Assembly (NCBI RefSeq): GCF_002078875.1
Contig: NC_034414.1
Span: 24,806,446-24,870,445 of the forward strand
Length of the DNA stretch: 64,000 nt
DNA from: Numida meleagris
Lineage: Eukaryota > Chordata > Aves > Galliformes > Numididae
Reading direction: 5' to 3'
In this document: piece by piece, positions 38,301 to 50,120 of the stretch
Layout: every line of letters starts with the position of its first letter
Position numbering within the stretch: position 1 is the first letter of the stretch
The notes under the pieces: generated by a model
What the model saw: only the letters and a program-made list of their open reading frames with translations
Databases searched by the model: none
Told to the model about the DNA's origin: nothing
Position numbers and translations under genes: made by a program

Positions 38301-39271
38301 CATAGAGCTCTTTTCATTCCTTAGTTGCTTTCCACCCCCATCCCATTATCAGATTTGCCTGCGTTTCTGGTGGCAGCTGCAGCATCGCACTGCCAGGGAC
38401 CATGTGTTCAGGGGGAGTTTGGAGGAAGGAGACTGAGGGGCTGCAACCCCTAATCCCTGCTCCTTCCCCATTTTGGTGCCCAGGGCAGGACTGCTAGGTA
38501 GCTGGACATCCCTTCTGCTCACCACATCCAGAACATGTCTTGATCCTTCCTGAGCAATGAGAAAGGGGTTCAGGAATCCCCCACATCCCCAGGATTTACT
38601 TGTTTCTTTAAGCTCCATATAGTCCAAAGGCCTCATCTCCCACCCACTGGCTTCCACCCACCCTTGGATGGGAAACTCTGTCATCTACCACAGGATTTTT
38701 TAAAGAGATTTAAGAAAAAATGTGGAGGAGTAAATGCACCCGCGTTCCTTCCTGCTCCATTAGCCTTCTCTCTAATGCAGATAGCTGGCGTGTCCCCAGC
38801 ACACTGCTACAGTTCCACTGCTCCTCTCACTATTTTGGAGTTCTATCTTCACACCAGTGAACAATTCCAAAACAATTTCTCCAGTGTATTTGGCACAAAC
38901 AGGCTTTTCTCTGACATGTCGGTGCAACACCACCTACTGCTCATTGGCAGGGTGTTTTTTGTACTCAGCCCCAAGGAAACCTGCCCCTCCTTTTCTGCAG
39001 GAACACTTCTGGTGAGTTTATCTCCCTGGCAGGGTTTGCTGCACCAAGCTATGGAGCCCGTGCTGGTAAAACTACATGCACCTAGTGCCCAAAATACAAT
39101 AGGCCTGCATGCTGCCTTGAATCCCTCACTTCATCACTGAGTACCTCAGTTTCCCTCATTGCAGTATGGAGATGATACTAGTCTCCTTTCAGAAGTATTT
39201 TGTTGTCTTTGGATAAACCCAAGCTAGATAAACCTCTGTGAATGGATGAAAAGTTGTGCCTGTAGTTTAGA
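35341..39271. other. Intergenic DNA, one regulatory-looking stretch
   Basis: No gene is recognised; frames of up to 158 residues (for example 38664-39140 on + and 37175-37627 on +) have no domain or splice support and have open frames opposite them. The stretch 36480-36790 is AT-rich with AATTAGAAACAG, GATTTAAATGACAG and TCTAATTAATGATTG (36751-36765), which could be homeodomain sites. Confidence 0.5.
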
Positions 39272-39606
39272 CTCATAAAATCATTTTGAGTTGGAAGAGA
39301 CACTTAAAGGCCATCCTGTCCAACTCCCCTGCAGTGAACAGGGGCACCTACAGCTAGATCAGGTGCTCAGAGTCCTGTCCAGACTGACCTTGAATGCCTC
39401 CTGGGATGGGGCATCCACCACCTCTCTGGGCAACCTGTTCCAGTGCCTCACCACCCCTACTGTAAAAAAAACTTCTTCCTTATGTCCAGTCTAAATCTCC
39501 TCTCTTTTGGTTTGAAACCATTTCCCCTTGTCCTATCACAGCAGACCCTGCTACAGAGTCTGTATTCTTCTTTCTTATAGCCCTGCTTTAGATACTGAAA
39601 GGAAGT
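39272..39606 (-). mobile_element. CR1 LINE, truncated 3' end, minus strand
   Basis: The longest CR1 copy in the window, about 335 bp. On the plus strand it reads CATAAAATCATTTTGAGTT, TCCTGTCCAACTCCCCTGC, CACCTACAGCTAGATCAGG, GGGCATCCACCACCTCTCTG, TTCCCCTTGTCCTATCACA and TTTAGATACTGAAAGG, the reverse complement of CR1. The GATCTAGCTGTAGGTG marker puts it in the same subfamily as the copies at 5690 and 12390. A minus-strand frame across it carries [11 protein letters not shown], the CR1 ORF2 C-terminus. The left edge is the element's 3' end. Confidence 0.94.
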
Positions 39607-42289
39607 TTCCTGTAATAGGCAAGAAGGTACAAACTTGCCACTGCCATAGTAGAAAGTAAAAATATTTCTAAAATTGTCCTGGGGCAGAGTTCTGTCACCC
39701 AACTCCCTTTACAACCAATACCAATAAAGGCACGCATGACTCCCCATCCTTACAGGTTCACACTGTTTTACATTGTCCAGCCATCTCCCAGCAGGGCCTT
39801 TGCTGCTCTGACCCACTAGTATCTTCACCTGGCCTGTGCATGGGTCTAGAGGAGTGCAGATTCATAAAACACGGCTACAAGGAGACTTCTGCAAACCCCT
39901 GTCCATCAGCTGGCAGGAGGGGAACATCTCCCAGCACCTCATGTCCCTTAGACAGTGAGTGCCATAGGTAAGTAGGAAATACTGCTTAAAACTTTATTAT
40001 GATAAAGTAAAATCTGTATGATGAGGAAGAAGCCACTCTGGCAGCTCCTGAACTCTGACATGCACAGAATGAAATAGTGACACACATAAACTGATATGGA
40101 GGAAGGCGGTCCTGGTGGCAAACAATGTTCTTCTTGTAAAACAATGTCAGAAAGACTGGAAGAACCTCCACAAACCTGGGCTAGCAATCCCCTCTTCGAG
40201 CAGCAGCTTAAACAGCCTTTGAGTACATGTAAATGGGTTAGGTACTCACACAGTGGCTCCCCATCCTTTGCCAGACCAACACGTCCCTTTTGTCCCACTG
40301 TTGCCTGCCAGCTTCTCCATAACTTCTGCCCTACAAGATCTCCAGTTGCTTTCGCTCAAAGCAAAAAGGGAAACTGAAAGGACACAGCACTAGAAACAAG
40401 TGATGTCGGAAAGCTCCTCCATATCGTTGGAGGAGACTCAACACTGGTTTTGGAAGAGCGATACGTGAAGAGTGATACTCTTCCATCCTCACACTCTTGC
40501 AGCTACAACAGAATCTCACTGTTAGACACTCGGAACAGTTTCCAGGGAGGGGAGAAGAAAATGAGATCTTTCAGTTCCTTTCACCTCGATTGCAAAAATA
40601 TGTTTTCCTACTTTTCCTGTTCTAGGCAGATTTTTCCTGGCCCTTTACCAAGTCTTTTCAGCTGATCTTTGTTCAAATCTATGACGCACAGTCAACGTGT
40701 TCAGCAAAAGTTGCCTTTTGCTGTTAACCAATGAGTGCTTGGGTGTCAACTGCAAAGAAAGTAAGATCCAGATTTTGAAAGTGTCAGATGTGGATTTCCT
40801 TTGACATTAGCATTTCTCTGTCATAGCCCAGCACCTTTGTTAGTCTGAGGCAGTCCTGTTTTCTCCAGGAAAGCCCAAGTCCATACTGATAGTGCTCCAA
40901 GTGCACTCCTGCAGCAGTTTGTGCAGCACAAGCTCTGCTCAGCAGATGCTCGTACAGAACTCACTAAGTCTGAGAGTGCAGTTCTCCAAGTTCTGCAGGA
41001 CACTTGGGACAGTCACAGGCTTTTCCTTTTGGGTGTTTTTCCCCTCAGGAATGCAGCGCTCAGTGGAGGTGGTGGGAAGCAAAAGAGCTAATGTTGACAA
41101 GTACAAACATTGGTGACCAGACAAGTGCTGCCCTTTGCTTGTAAGAAGGCCCACGTTCCCATACCTAACAGGACAACTGTTTCTCCCCAGCTCCAAGACA
41201 CACGGGTGCATGGAGCATTCCCACTCATATTTTTTTTGTGTGTGTGTAGAATAACCACCTTCAGGCAGAGAAGAAAGTTAAAATAATAGACAGAGAAATG
41301 AAACACAGGTATCAAAAATGGTGAAAGCTGATGAGATCATCTTGTCCTTCCCCCTCACTTAGTCAATACAAGATTGTTCCCCACCGGGCCTCGGAACAAT
41401 GCCACTTAACCTAGATGCAATCATGCTGCAGGAACTGCCAAACACAATGCAGTGAAGAGCAGAGAATGAGCTCATGTGAGTTAATCCAATTCCTGCAATA
41501 AAGCAATCTACAGTTCTGCTCTCCGTCCTGAAACGTTCTGCCGAGCCAAGCCTTCTGCACTTGTGTGCTAACACTTGAACAAAAGCTGCAGCCGGTGTGC
41601 TGCTGACATAACCTGGAGCCAGCAAAATGCAGCACAAGGATATCAACCAATGACCTTGCTACTAAAACCATTGCTTTGTTTAGGTGGAATCCATAAACCT
41701 TGTTCTTCACAGACAGTTGGGGAGCAAAGCTTTATTTCCAAGAATGCTCACAGAGAGGAAATCCATTGTGTAGGTCAACATGAATAGACCCTTGCATGTG
41801 AAGTCTGTATGGGAAGCATCCAGGTGGCTAGTGAGAAAATAGCTTCTTATCCAATACAGTAACACAGTACAAACAGCCACTGATGACTTGCAAACATTTA
41901 GAAGGCATCTCCATCTGTGAGGCACACGCCGCCCAAGCAGGATCCCAAACCGATAGCACCCATGCAGCACACTGCAGGAACAGCCAGCCAGCATGCAACA
42001 AGCACTCTCCACAGCCCACAGAATCCACCACTGACCAGAGCATTCGCGTTCACTATTTGTAAGACGCATCCAGAGCAACAAATACACATTCAGAGGGTGA
42101 AAAGGAATGTCTCAATGATTCTTTGGACTGGTATCTTGCACTGCCTTATGTATAATGGACCTTAAAGCAGAGGGTTAAAATCCCTGCCTAGGTTCCATCA
42201 GAACGCTTTCCTGGAGTTGGCCTGGGTAGCAAACCCATCTCCTCCTCCTCCTTCTTAAATTCATGTAGCTGAGAAAAAGCAGAGAGGCT
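39607..42289. other. Intergenic DNA, no gene recognised
   Basis: Frames of up to 126 residues occur on both strands, most heavily overlapped at 41359-42087, and none is recognised. A short GT repeat is at 41238-41248. No transposon is visible. Confidence 0.5.
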
Positions 42290-42720
42290 TTCATCGCTAT
42301 TCTGTATGCATAATTAAGTTTCATTTGCAGAGCAATGAGTTCTTAGTCAGTAAGCACACACACACAGATCTTAATTTATGTGAGCGATACCCAGAAACAG
42401 AGTTCATCAGCCAGGGTTCAGACAGCAAGCAGAAAAACGTATTCTGATACTGGAATGCAACAGTGTACACAAAAATATGTCCACCAACTGCAGCATTGTA
42501 AACAGGAGCATAAGTAAAATAAACAAATACGTCATTTTACAATGTCATTTCATCTGGGTCACAAGTTGACTCAATGTGACAATTCCTTTTGTAGTGAAGA
42601 ACATTTGGAGAAAAGAGAGCCTATTTATATAGGCTCTGGAATAAATTAGGACAGCTTTTTCCTTGCTGTCTTGACTATTTTTGCAGTTTTCTCATCTCGG
42701 ATGTTAGAGGCTTTTCCCCG
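42290..42720. promoter_or_regulatory. Candidate non-coding element with a 22-bp palindrome
   Basis: AT-rich unique DNA with TATGCATAATTAAG near 42306 (POU/octamer-like next to a homeodomain core), TAAACAAATACGTCATTTTAC near 42520 (forkhead-like followed by a CRE-like TACGTCA), and a perfect inverted repeat AGAGCCTAT-TTAT-ATAGGCTCT at 42616-42637 with a MEF2-like centre. There is no coding potential and no transposon. Regulatory function is inferred from motif density alone. Confidence 0.33.
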
Positions 42721-45391
42721 CTTTCAGGGCTGAGATTTTCCTTCTGCTTGAACTCACAGATCATAAGCCATAGTCCCGCACCCTGAAAAACTGCATCACT
42801 GTACAGCTGCGATCAGTGATCTCAGCCACACAGGTTTGCCATAAAATCAGAGGCGTGTGCAGGCTGAGAACAGTAGCTCTGGGTTCAATACTACCAACTT
42901 TTTGAAGGCATTGGAGACAGCCTGCATTTCTCCTGTGCTAGCTTTCTCCTCCTGAATTGATGCTTTGCAGCTGTGTCTCTTTCAGCTCCCTGGGGAGCCC
43001 ATTTACACTGCTGCTCTTGAATGACTAAAGTGGGAACACGCGTCCTGTGTCTCTAGACACACACACGCTCATGTGCACAGAGCTCTGAAGCCCTGTGGGT
43101 GGTTTTCATGGAAGAGAAAATTTGGCTGATGCTTCTCTCAGCCTGCCTCATGCAGAGAAAGCATAGCATTGATCTTGGACATGTCCCTCATGCTCCTGAG
43201 CTACTCACTGCCTTGTGCTGGTGACTATCCAGAGCACTCCAAGCAATGTGCATAGAGCATACACATCAGAAGGAGACAGAGGAAGGAAAGGAAAGGCAAC
43301 TGACCCCACCTTCCCATAGACCCACCAAAGAGCCTCTTGCTTTCTGTTTACAGGGCACATGTTTTGAGCACTAGGACAAGCTGGACACGTTGCAATGAGT
43401 CCTACACAAAGTCACTCATTTACCACAAGCAGCAAGCAAAAGCAACATGTTGTGAAGTGGTGTTGAGAAAGCTGATCCTTGCTCCAGGCTAGGCACCCCT
43501 CCACAGCCCTTTGGGAAGATGATCATGCAAAGGCCAAGCTCTCTGTGGAGCATCACGTATGTCTGCTTTGAGGGAGCTGGAGGAGCCAAGTAGCTGGGAG
43601 CAGGACCTGCTGCTCAAGGCCCTTGGCTGCCTGTTACCAGCTCAGCTGCCCTATGCATAACTTCAGCCCAGGGCTTCCTCCTGTGCCCTTGGTAATGGGC
43701 TCCTCAGGACCATAGCTCACCACGGCTGCAAGGTTGGCAGGAAAGGCTGACCTAGCCCTGCACCAAGCAGGCCCTCAGACCTATTGTCTTGAAATCAGGG
43801 TAATGATGGATGCCTAGGATGTTTCATCATTTCCCAGCACTGTTACAGGGCCCACATTTAAACTTCATCAAAAACTTTTTGGTTTCCTTTCTAATTTTTA
43901 TGTGCCTGGAATGCTGGCTATACCTCCACCAACCTTTGTTCTCCTGTTATTAAATGAGTGGTCCATTTTTTCTAAGGATGAGTACTACCATTGTGCAAAC
44001 GCATTAGTTAGACACTGGTGTTAGCAGGGAGACTCCAGTGAGGGGTTTGCTGCATGGGACATGACTTTCACATCCTCTCTGTTCCTCTCCCCTTCCACTC
44101 AGGCTCCATCTCTCCTTTCAGGGCTTTTTCCCCACACTTGCCACAGGGCCAAATAATCCAAAGGCTGGAGGAGACAGCTATAGGATATGAGGCAACGAGC
44201 TTCCAAATGAATTAGATGTGGATGTCTGAACCAGGAGGTAAAGAGGCTGAGGGTCCTGGGCTGAGCTCAGATGGAGTCCCAAGGCCCATAGTTGTGGGGA
44301 GGCCCCAGGCTCCCCATGGCCATCAAATCCCAGTCGCGCCTAGCACAGTCAGTGGCTGGATCCATGTTGACCTGCCTTCACAGAATATCTCCTTCAGACA
44401 GAAGTGTCCTCTGCATGCAAGGACAGCAGAGATCTGTGCACGCACACAGACACAGAGTGATTTTGGCAACCACCTTTCCTCCCTCCTTTTCCATAATTCC
44501 CCTCTGCTAATATTTTCTCTCACTTTTGTGAAGAAATTCGTACCCTTGGGTGTCAGTCTTGACCAGGACTTTTCCACCACTGCTGCAATTAAAGCATATA
44601 AAAATAGCAGTAGCCATATCACTCCTCGTTTGGAGAAGAGACTGTGTGCAGCAACTCACATGTTTCAGTGGCTAATGTAATAAAGAGGCCACAGCCACCC
44701 TGTGCTGGGCCTGGTCCATCTGTTTGTCCAACAGGTCTCTAGGTGCAGCTGTTCCCACCACCAGATGCAGATCCTTTTAGTTGCTGCTGAAGTAGTGCCA
44801 TATTCCTGCTTACAGATTTTGTTTTTCTTCTTTGAAGGCACCTGCTCAAAATGCACTACCATTTCTGTTATTAGATAGTCAGGAAAGGCAGAAACAGAAT
44901 TTTGCTTGCAGGCATTCTGGGGAGCAAGGCTGTCTCTCATTTTGGAAGCCTCTCTCTCGCAGGCTTTGCAAACAAACTCTGGCTGCTTCCCAGACAGTTC
45001 CTGACGTGAGCTCAACATTAACCTCAGCAGTCTCAGAGGTCGGAGCAGCCGGGCCTTTCCTCCGAACGCGAGGAAACGACCTGCGGCCGCCAGTGGAGGC
45101 AGCTCACTGGGGTCAGGTGGCACGTGCAGGCCTTTAGCATCATGGGCCCTGGTGCCAAGAAAAACATCTCTGTGTGCTTCCTGCGTGCCGTCAGTGGGCA
45201 GGACGGCCCCGGGTGTTTCCTCCAGGCGGGTGGGTAAAGGGACGAGCAGGGATGTTTGTTGTAATTGGAGCCAGTTGCTTATCCATCTATCAAAAGACTC
45301 TGTGGATGTCTACAGCGGTGTACTGAGTAGTGGACACCAGGCTGCCCTTCCCTGTGGAGACCAGCAGGTTCCTCGGCACCTGTAGCTGGTG
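42721..45391. other. Intergenic DNA, no gene recognised
   Basis: No long frame in 42721-44200. The 154-residue frame at 44216-44680 (+) and the 152-residue frame at 44665-45123 (-) have no recognisable domain. No transposon end was identified. The sequence around 45040-45240 is GC-rich with scattered CpG but short. Confidence 0.5.
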
Positions 45392-45568
45392 AGGTACGGG
45401 AACAGGCTGCCCAGAGTGTGGTGGAGTCATCATCCCTGGAGGTGTTCAAGAAAAGGGTAGACGCTGGCACTAAGAGACAAAGTCCAGAATGGCCACAGGC
45501 ATGGGTTGATGATTGGACTAGATTATCTGATTGGTCTTTCCAACCTTAATGATTCTGTGATTTTATGA
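45392..45568 (+). mobile_element. CR1 LINE, truncated 3' end
   Basis: Starts near GGTACGGGAACAGGCTGCCC and runs through TCATCCCTGGAGGTGTTCAA, AAAAGGGTAGACGCTGG, GGTTGATGATTGGACTAGAT and GTCTTTCCAACCTTAATG to ATTCTGTGATTTTATGA. It belongs to the CCAACCTTAATG 3'-end group. It is moderately diverged and non-coding. Confidence 0.93.
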
Positions 45569-47785
45569 CTACCTGTCCTCACTTGCTGGTGGACCCACAG
45601 GCCACCAGCACCAGCAAGGACTGGCCTCCATCTTGTGCTGCCCTCATCCCACTGCACCACAGCCACTGGACAGCCAACAGCTTCTTGCCTCTGTGGCTAC
45701 TTAGCTGCCAGTGTTCTCACCTACAGACTTCATACCACGTTCCCTTCTTACACAGAGGCTGTCAGTGTTTTTGAGCTGTCAGAAAGAAGAGCAAAGCCAA
45801 AAACCTGATATCTTATTGTCCTGCCTACATCAATAGCAGTGTAAAATACACCAGCAGAGGAATAAGTGGATCGCTTCAAAGCCACCAGACAGAGCAGGCC
45901 CTTCTTGCAAGCGCTACTTCTTTTCTTGTTCAGCAGCAGCAACATGCTGCGAAGAAAACTCTGTCATGTGCCGTGGTTTTCCAAAAGCATGAGAACAGGC
46001 TCGCAGCCCACTCTTAGATAAGAAGCCTCAAGCAAAGCAGAAACAACAAGCGAAAACTCAATACAAGGTTTACTCCAGGATGGACGCCTTGCTACGATAA
46101 ATTAAGGTGTTTTTCATTATTAAAAATAAACAAAGCAATGAAAGTGAACCATGTCACCATTCATACACTTAAAAAACATCTTTAATCTGCTTGGGAAAAT
46201 CTTTTTTTCCCCGTAACAGGAAAAAATATTAGTTGTCCAGATAACAAGCAAAACAAAATCAACTAAAGGGCATCAAGAGACTTCCTGAAATTGAAAAAAC
46301 AATGTTTTGTGTAACAAGTTTAAAAAAAAAAAAAAAAAAAAGAAACATACACAGCAAGCAGAATGATTCCTCCAGTTTCTTCAGGTCGTTCTTGGTTTCA
46401 GGAACACAAGGAAGAACAACACAAGCAGGCAAATGTTTTATTTAACCTTACAGCATTTTACAGCTGTCCTAGCCCTCTTCCCTTCTCCCTTCCCCCCCCG
46501 GAAACCATTTGTCTTTCTAGTGCCTTATTTTTAACAGCTCAGCTCAGCCCCAAAGGGATATGTGTAAAAACAACGAAAGAACCTAATCTGGTGACTTTGG
46601 GGCTCCCAGGACTGAAATAGCAATCCCGATGCAAATCAGCATCACACCGCTGTGCAGGAGGGAGTGACGCCTCTCATTGCACAAGGAGAGGATGGAAGGG
46701 TCTGGCCACTGCAGGTAGCTCGTGCAGGCAATGTGGGCCACACTGGCAGAGAAGCCCGGGAACCCATTCATTCTGCAGTAAATCTGCCCCTGGAGATGCA
46801 GGGGGAAGTTTGCACAATGTCTGCCCAAACGCTGCCTGGATCCCCGCCAGGGCCACCAGGCTTTCATTCTCAGGAGCTCACAAATCCCACCTACAAGCGC
46901 CCAATGAAAACAATCCTGGATGCGGCCTGGCCTTCTCCTCCATGTCTCCCTCTCGGTTGCTGTGCCACGGAGACCGCAGGAAATCATTAGCCATGCCCGC
47001 TAGGAACTTCTGGGTCCCAAGGAATTATTCACATTGGACATACCCAGAGGTTTTTTTTCCCCTTCATTTAAGGTTATTTATAGTCATGTTATCTTGGTTT
47101 ATGCATTTTCTAACATTTTGGCCCTGTAGGTTAATAGTGGCAATATAGGGTTCGAAGGCCTCCTGTGCTACAGTTACCCCAGTTTTCAATAACATAGCTG
47201 GTTGCAATCAGGCAATTAGGTCATGAAATTATATACACTCCCTAATAAATACACACAAGGGCAGGCCCAGCCCTAACACCCTTACAAGGCAGTTTCAAGT
47301 GTGGAGAAGCACTTTCTGTTAATATTTATGACAGCAGAAGTCAGACCATTGCATGTTTGTGAAGAGTAATCCCTAGACAGGTGTAGTACCAGCCAAAGCA
47401 AATTGGTTTAGAAATGTCAACATATATTCATGGATTATTTGCCCAGCTCAAGCACTTATAGTAAATGTCAATAGACCTAGGAATAGAGTTCAGCTTGCTA
47501 ATAAGGAAACCTCTAGTCTTGCAGCAAGCACATAAGTCGACGGGGAAGAAATGTGAGTCTACCAACCAAAGGAAATCTCCCCAAAGAGGGTGCCAGAAGA
47601 AATTCACTCAAATCCACATCCACACTTTCCAGGGCCACTCCACCAAAGGAGGCCGGCAGTCTGCAGCATTCTCAGTGAGAGCCATAGCCAGTCAAGTAAG
47701 TCCCTGGCCGGCAAGGAAATGCATCGCTCAGCTTCACTGCTGGTGAACCTCCTAGAGTTCAGCATTTGGTCCCTTTTCTCAGGTG
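45569..47785. other. Intergenic DNA with a 20-base A-run
   Basis: No gene is supported. A 134-residue minus-strand frame at 46583-46987 ends in a hydrophobic stretch (GVMLICIGIAISVLG) but overlaps an equally open plus-strand frame and shows no family. An A-run of 20 is at 46322-46341 with no recognisable retroposon before it. Confidence 0.5.
46322..46341 (+). repeat. Poly(A) tract of 20
   Basis: A pure run of A inside AT-rich DNA (46080-46340). No AATAAA in the usual position and no recognisable retroposed gene precede it, so it is listed as simple sequence. Confidence 0.8.
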
Positions 47786-48053
47786 ACAAGTGATAGGACA
47801 TGAGGAAACAGCCTCAAGTTGCACTAAGGGAGGTTTGGATTTGATATCAGGAGGAATTTCTTCATGGAAACATAGTTAGACATTGAAACAGATAGCCCAG
47901 GGAAGTGGTGGAGCACCTACCCTGGGGGTATTTAAGAGATGTGTAGATGTGACATTTAGGGACATGGTTTGATGGTGCACTTGCAGTATCAGGTAGATGG
48001 CTGCACTTCACGATCATAAGGGTTTTTTCCAATCTAAATGATTCCGTGATTCC
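47786..48053 (+). mobile_element. CR1 LINE, truncated 3' end
   Basis: Begins near GTGATAGGACATGAGGAAAC, followed by GCCTCAAGTTGCAC, GAGGTTTGGATTTGATATCA, GGAGGAATTTCTTCATGG, GCCCAGGGAAGTGGTGGAGC and GGACATGGTTTGATGGTGC, and ends TTTTCCAATCTAAATGATTC plus CGTGATTC. This is a clear CR1 3' region of about 268 bp, more diverged than the copy at 45392, and non-coding. Confidence 0.93.
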
Positions 48054-48739
48054 TGATGGAGGATTTCACCATGCAAAGTCCCCGGGTCCATCCTGAGTCA
48101 ACATGTGCTCATCAAGCTGCACCATATCCTGACAGGATATCAGCAGTAAACAGTAGGCAAATACTCACGCTTTATCATTGGTTGGTATTTGTTGTTTTTA
48201 GAGATCTGCACTAAAATTCCCACTGAAAAAAAATGCATACAATAAAAGAAGCTTCTATTTTCTGCCTACGGCAGAGCCGTGCAAAAAAAAAGGCACTTCC
48301 TTCATTATTATTCTGCGCACAAAAATGGTTTGATGATGTCTGTGTCATTTTTTTGTTTGTTTGTTTTTAGATTTTTTTTTTTTCATCCATTTGATTAACT
48401 CTCAGGTGAAGGTTTATTTACAATCTTATTTTACATATCCATGAAACCATCCCCTAAAGCGTTTGTCTTTCACAGTGTGTGCCATACTGGGGCGTGCTGG
48501 GATGAGTCAGAAAGTCCCACCACCACCACTGCCAGGCATGGTGAGCACTCACAACTCACATTTGGTTTTGGCAAATAAGCACGCACAGCCTTTGGATGTG
48601 AGCTTTCTGCAAAAAGCGTCTTCCTGAAAAACTGGAGCCAAAATGTGGACAGAAAGCAAACCCGTACCGCAGCCCTAGCATGACTAAAGCATGAACAGAT
48701 ATTTGCTGGAAATTGTTGGCAGCATTTTCTCAGCAAAGG
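48054..48739. other. Intergenic DNA with a T-rich tract
   Basis: A T-rich low-complexity tract with GTTT repeats and a T12 run lies at 48348-48383. No gene or transposon is recognised. Confidence 0.5.
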
Positions 48740-49270
48740 TTATTGTTAGAAAATATAATTGATATTAATGTCTGCGGTTATCTCATCTGATTGTATCAGC
48801 AAAATATGCTATCACTTGCTAATTAGTTCTAACATGATTTTCACGGGCAAGCAGTCGATGCTGGAGAACAGAGTTGTCTTTCTGAGCCCAGCAAAATCCT
48901 GCCTAATTGCAAATTAAGCTCCAGACTGAGGCCAGCTCACAGCCGCTGCACCCACTTTGAGAAAGCAGCATTTTCCCATTTAACTTGGGATGATTCTCAT
49001 CATCACTTCTCCATGGAAGTAACACTTTTCTGACCAAATAACGCTGTCAGCCTGCAGAACATTGCTGTAGTACAATAGCTGCCTGCTCAGGGCTCACTCG
49101 CCACCTGCTTTTCCTTGTTTTGTTTTCTAGCCTCTAATTACTGAGCAGAGTCAATTCCTAATGAGGCAGTTTGATTTCCTGTTTTTCATACTTCTTGAGC
49201 CACTTAAAGAGCCAGTCCAACATAAAAGGAACCCTTTTCTAAACAGATTTTAAATTAATTATAATAACCT
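48740..49270. promoter_or_regulatory. Candidate enhancer, dense in homeodomain cores
   Basis: TAATTAG (48820-48826), TAATTGCAAATTAAG (48904-48918), TAATTA (49135-49140), CCTAATGAGG near 49158 and AATTAATTATAATAA (49253-49267) lie within about 530 bp of unique DNA. ATTGCAAAT inside the second motif is close to the POU octamer in reverse. There is no coding potential and no repeat. The density of homeodomain cores suggests a developmental enhancer; this is inference. Confidence 0.33.
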
Positions 49271-49659
49271 TGGTGGTTGTTGTTGTCGTCGCTCAGCGTG
49301 TGTACATGTGTGCACATCTGACTTTTCCATGGCTGTGTTTCTCATTTAATGTTTCCACACGGAACAACCATTTTTTTTTGTTGTTGTGTTCCCTCCCCCC
49401 CCCGCCCCCCAACAATGCAAACTGGAAATTCTTGTCCAGGAAACTGTAGCCACAGAAACACTGTGTCTGGGGCTGAGGAGGAAAAGGTGATGATGTCATG
49501 AATAATTGGGCTGTGAGAAAAGATGGAGCATGAATAAGGAGGGAAATATTCTGACGTCTGTCTTCAAAGATGGAAGATAAACACTTGTTGTGAATGGTAC
49601 ACGCTGGCTTCCAAAAGGGCCGTTAGGAAGAGGAACAGTATTAAACGACCACTCAGAAA
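49271..49659. other. Intergenic DNA with a C-rich tract
   Basis: A C-rich low-complexity tract lies at 49391-49410 after a T8 run (49371-49379 region). No gene is recognised. Confidence 0.5.
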
Positions 49660-50120
49660 TATACGAATGATGCTAACGAGGTCTCCCAGCCCTCTAACCC
49701 AGTGGCACACATGTAACGCCTCAGGTCGGAATCGCAGGGCTTCCTCTGTGGATACCAGTGGCACTGGAGAGCTACCTCTGCTCTGGGGCTTTAGGGAGGT
49801 CTCAGCCCTCTTCCTCCTCCCTCTGCTCCCATCCCACTGCCTTGTCCCAGCCTCCCAGTGGCTCTGGCAGAGTACACATCAGGACCTCGCTGCAGCAATG
49901 GTTCCTCTTTACTCCCTGTCCTCCAGCCCTCCCAGGGCAGCCAGTCCAGCCCAGTTCCGCCATGCTGGGCACTCCTTGTCCCAGAGGTTTGGAGCCTACA
50001 TCAACAGGTTGTGCCAGCCAGCAGCCCCTGGACCTGTTACACCAGCACGCACTGGAGTTTCTCTGTGGAAACCGCATATAAAGCTCATTGGAGAGAAAAA
50101 AAAAAAAAAAAAAAAAAAAA
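49660..50120 (+). other. Possible retroposed transcript ending in A25
   Basis: A pure run of 25 A (50096-50120) follows unique sequence that contains a TATAAA string at 50077-50082, a known weak polyadenylation hexamer placed about 15 bases before the A-run. This is the order expected of a retroposed polyadenylated RNA. The upstream 430 bp hold overlapping frames of 91 to 160 residues, none of which I recognise, and I could not find flanking target duplications. A plain microsatellite is equally possible. Confidence 0.3.

Noticed and set aside
44216..44680. Plus-strand frame with an LGVSLDQDFS stretch resembling the end of some LINE reverse transcriptases
   Set aside because: Only a few residues fit, neighbouring motifs are missing, and no element end could be found.
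46583..46987. Minus-strand frame of 134 residues ending in a hydrophobic segment
   Set aside because: It is overlapped by a plus-strand frame of similar length, has no recognised domain, and no signal peptide at the start. A single hydrophobic stretch is weak evidence.
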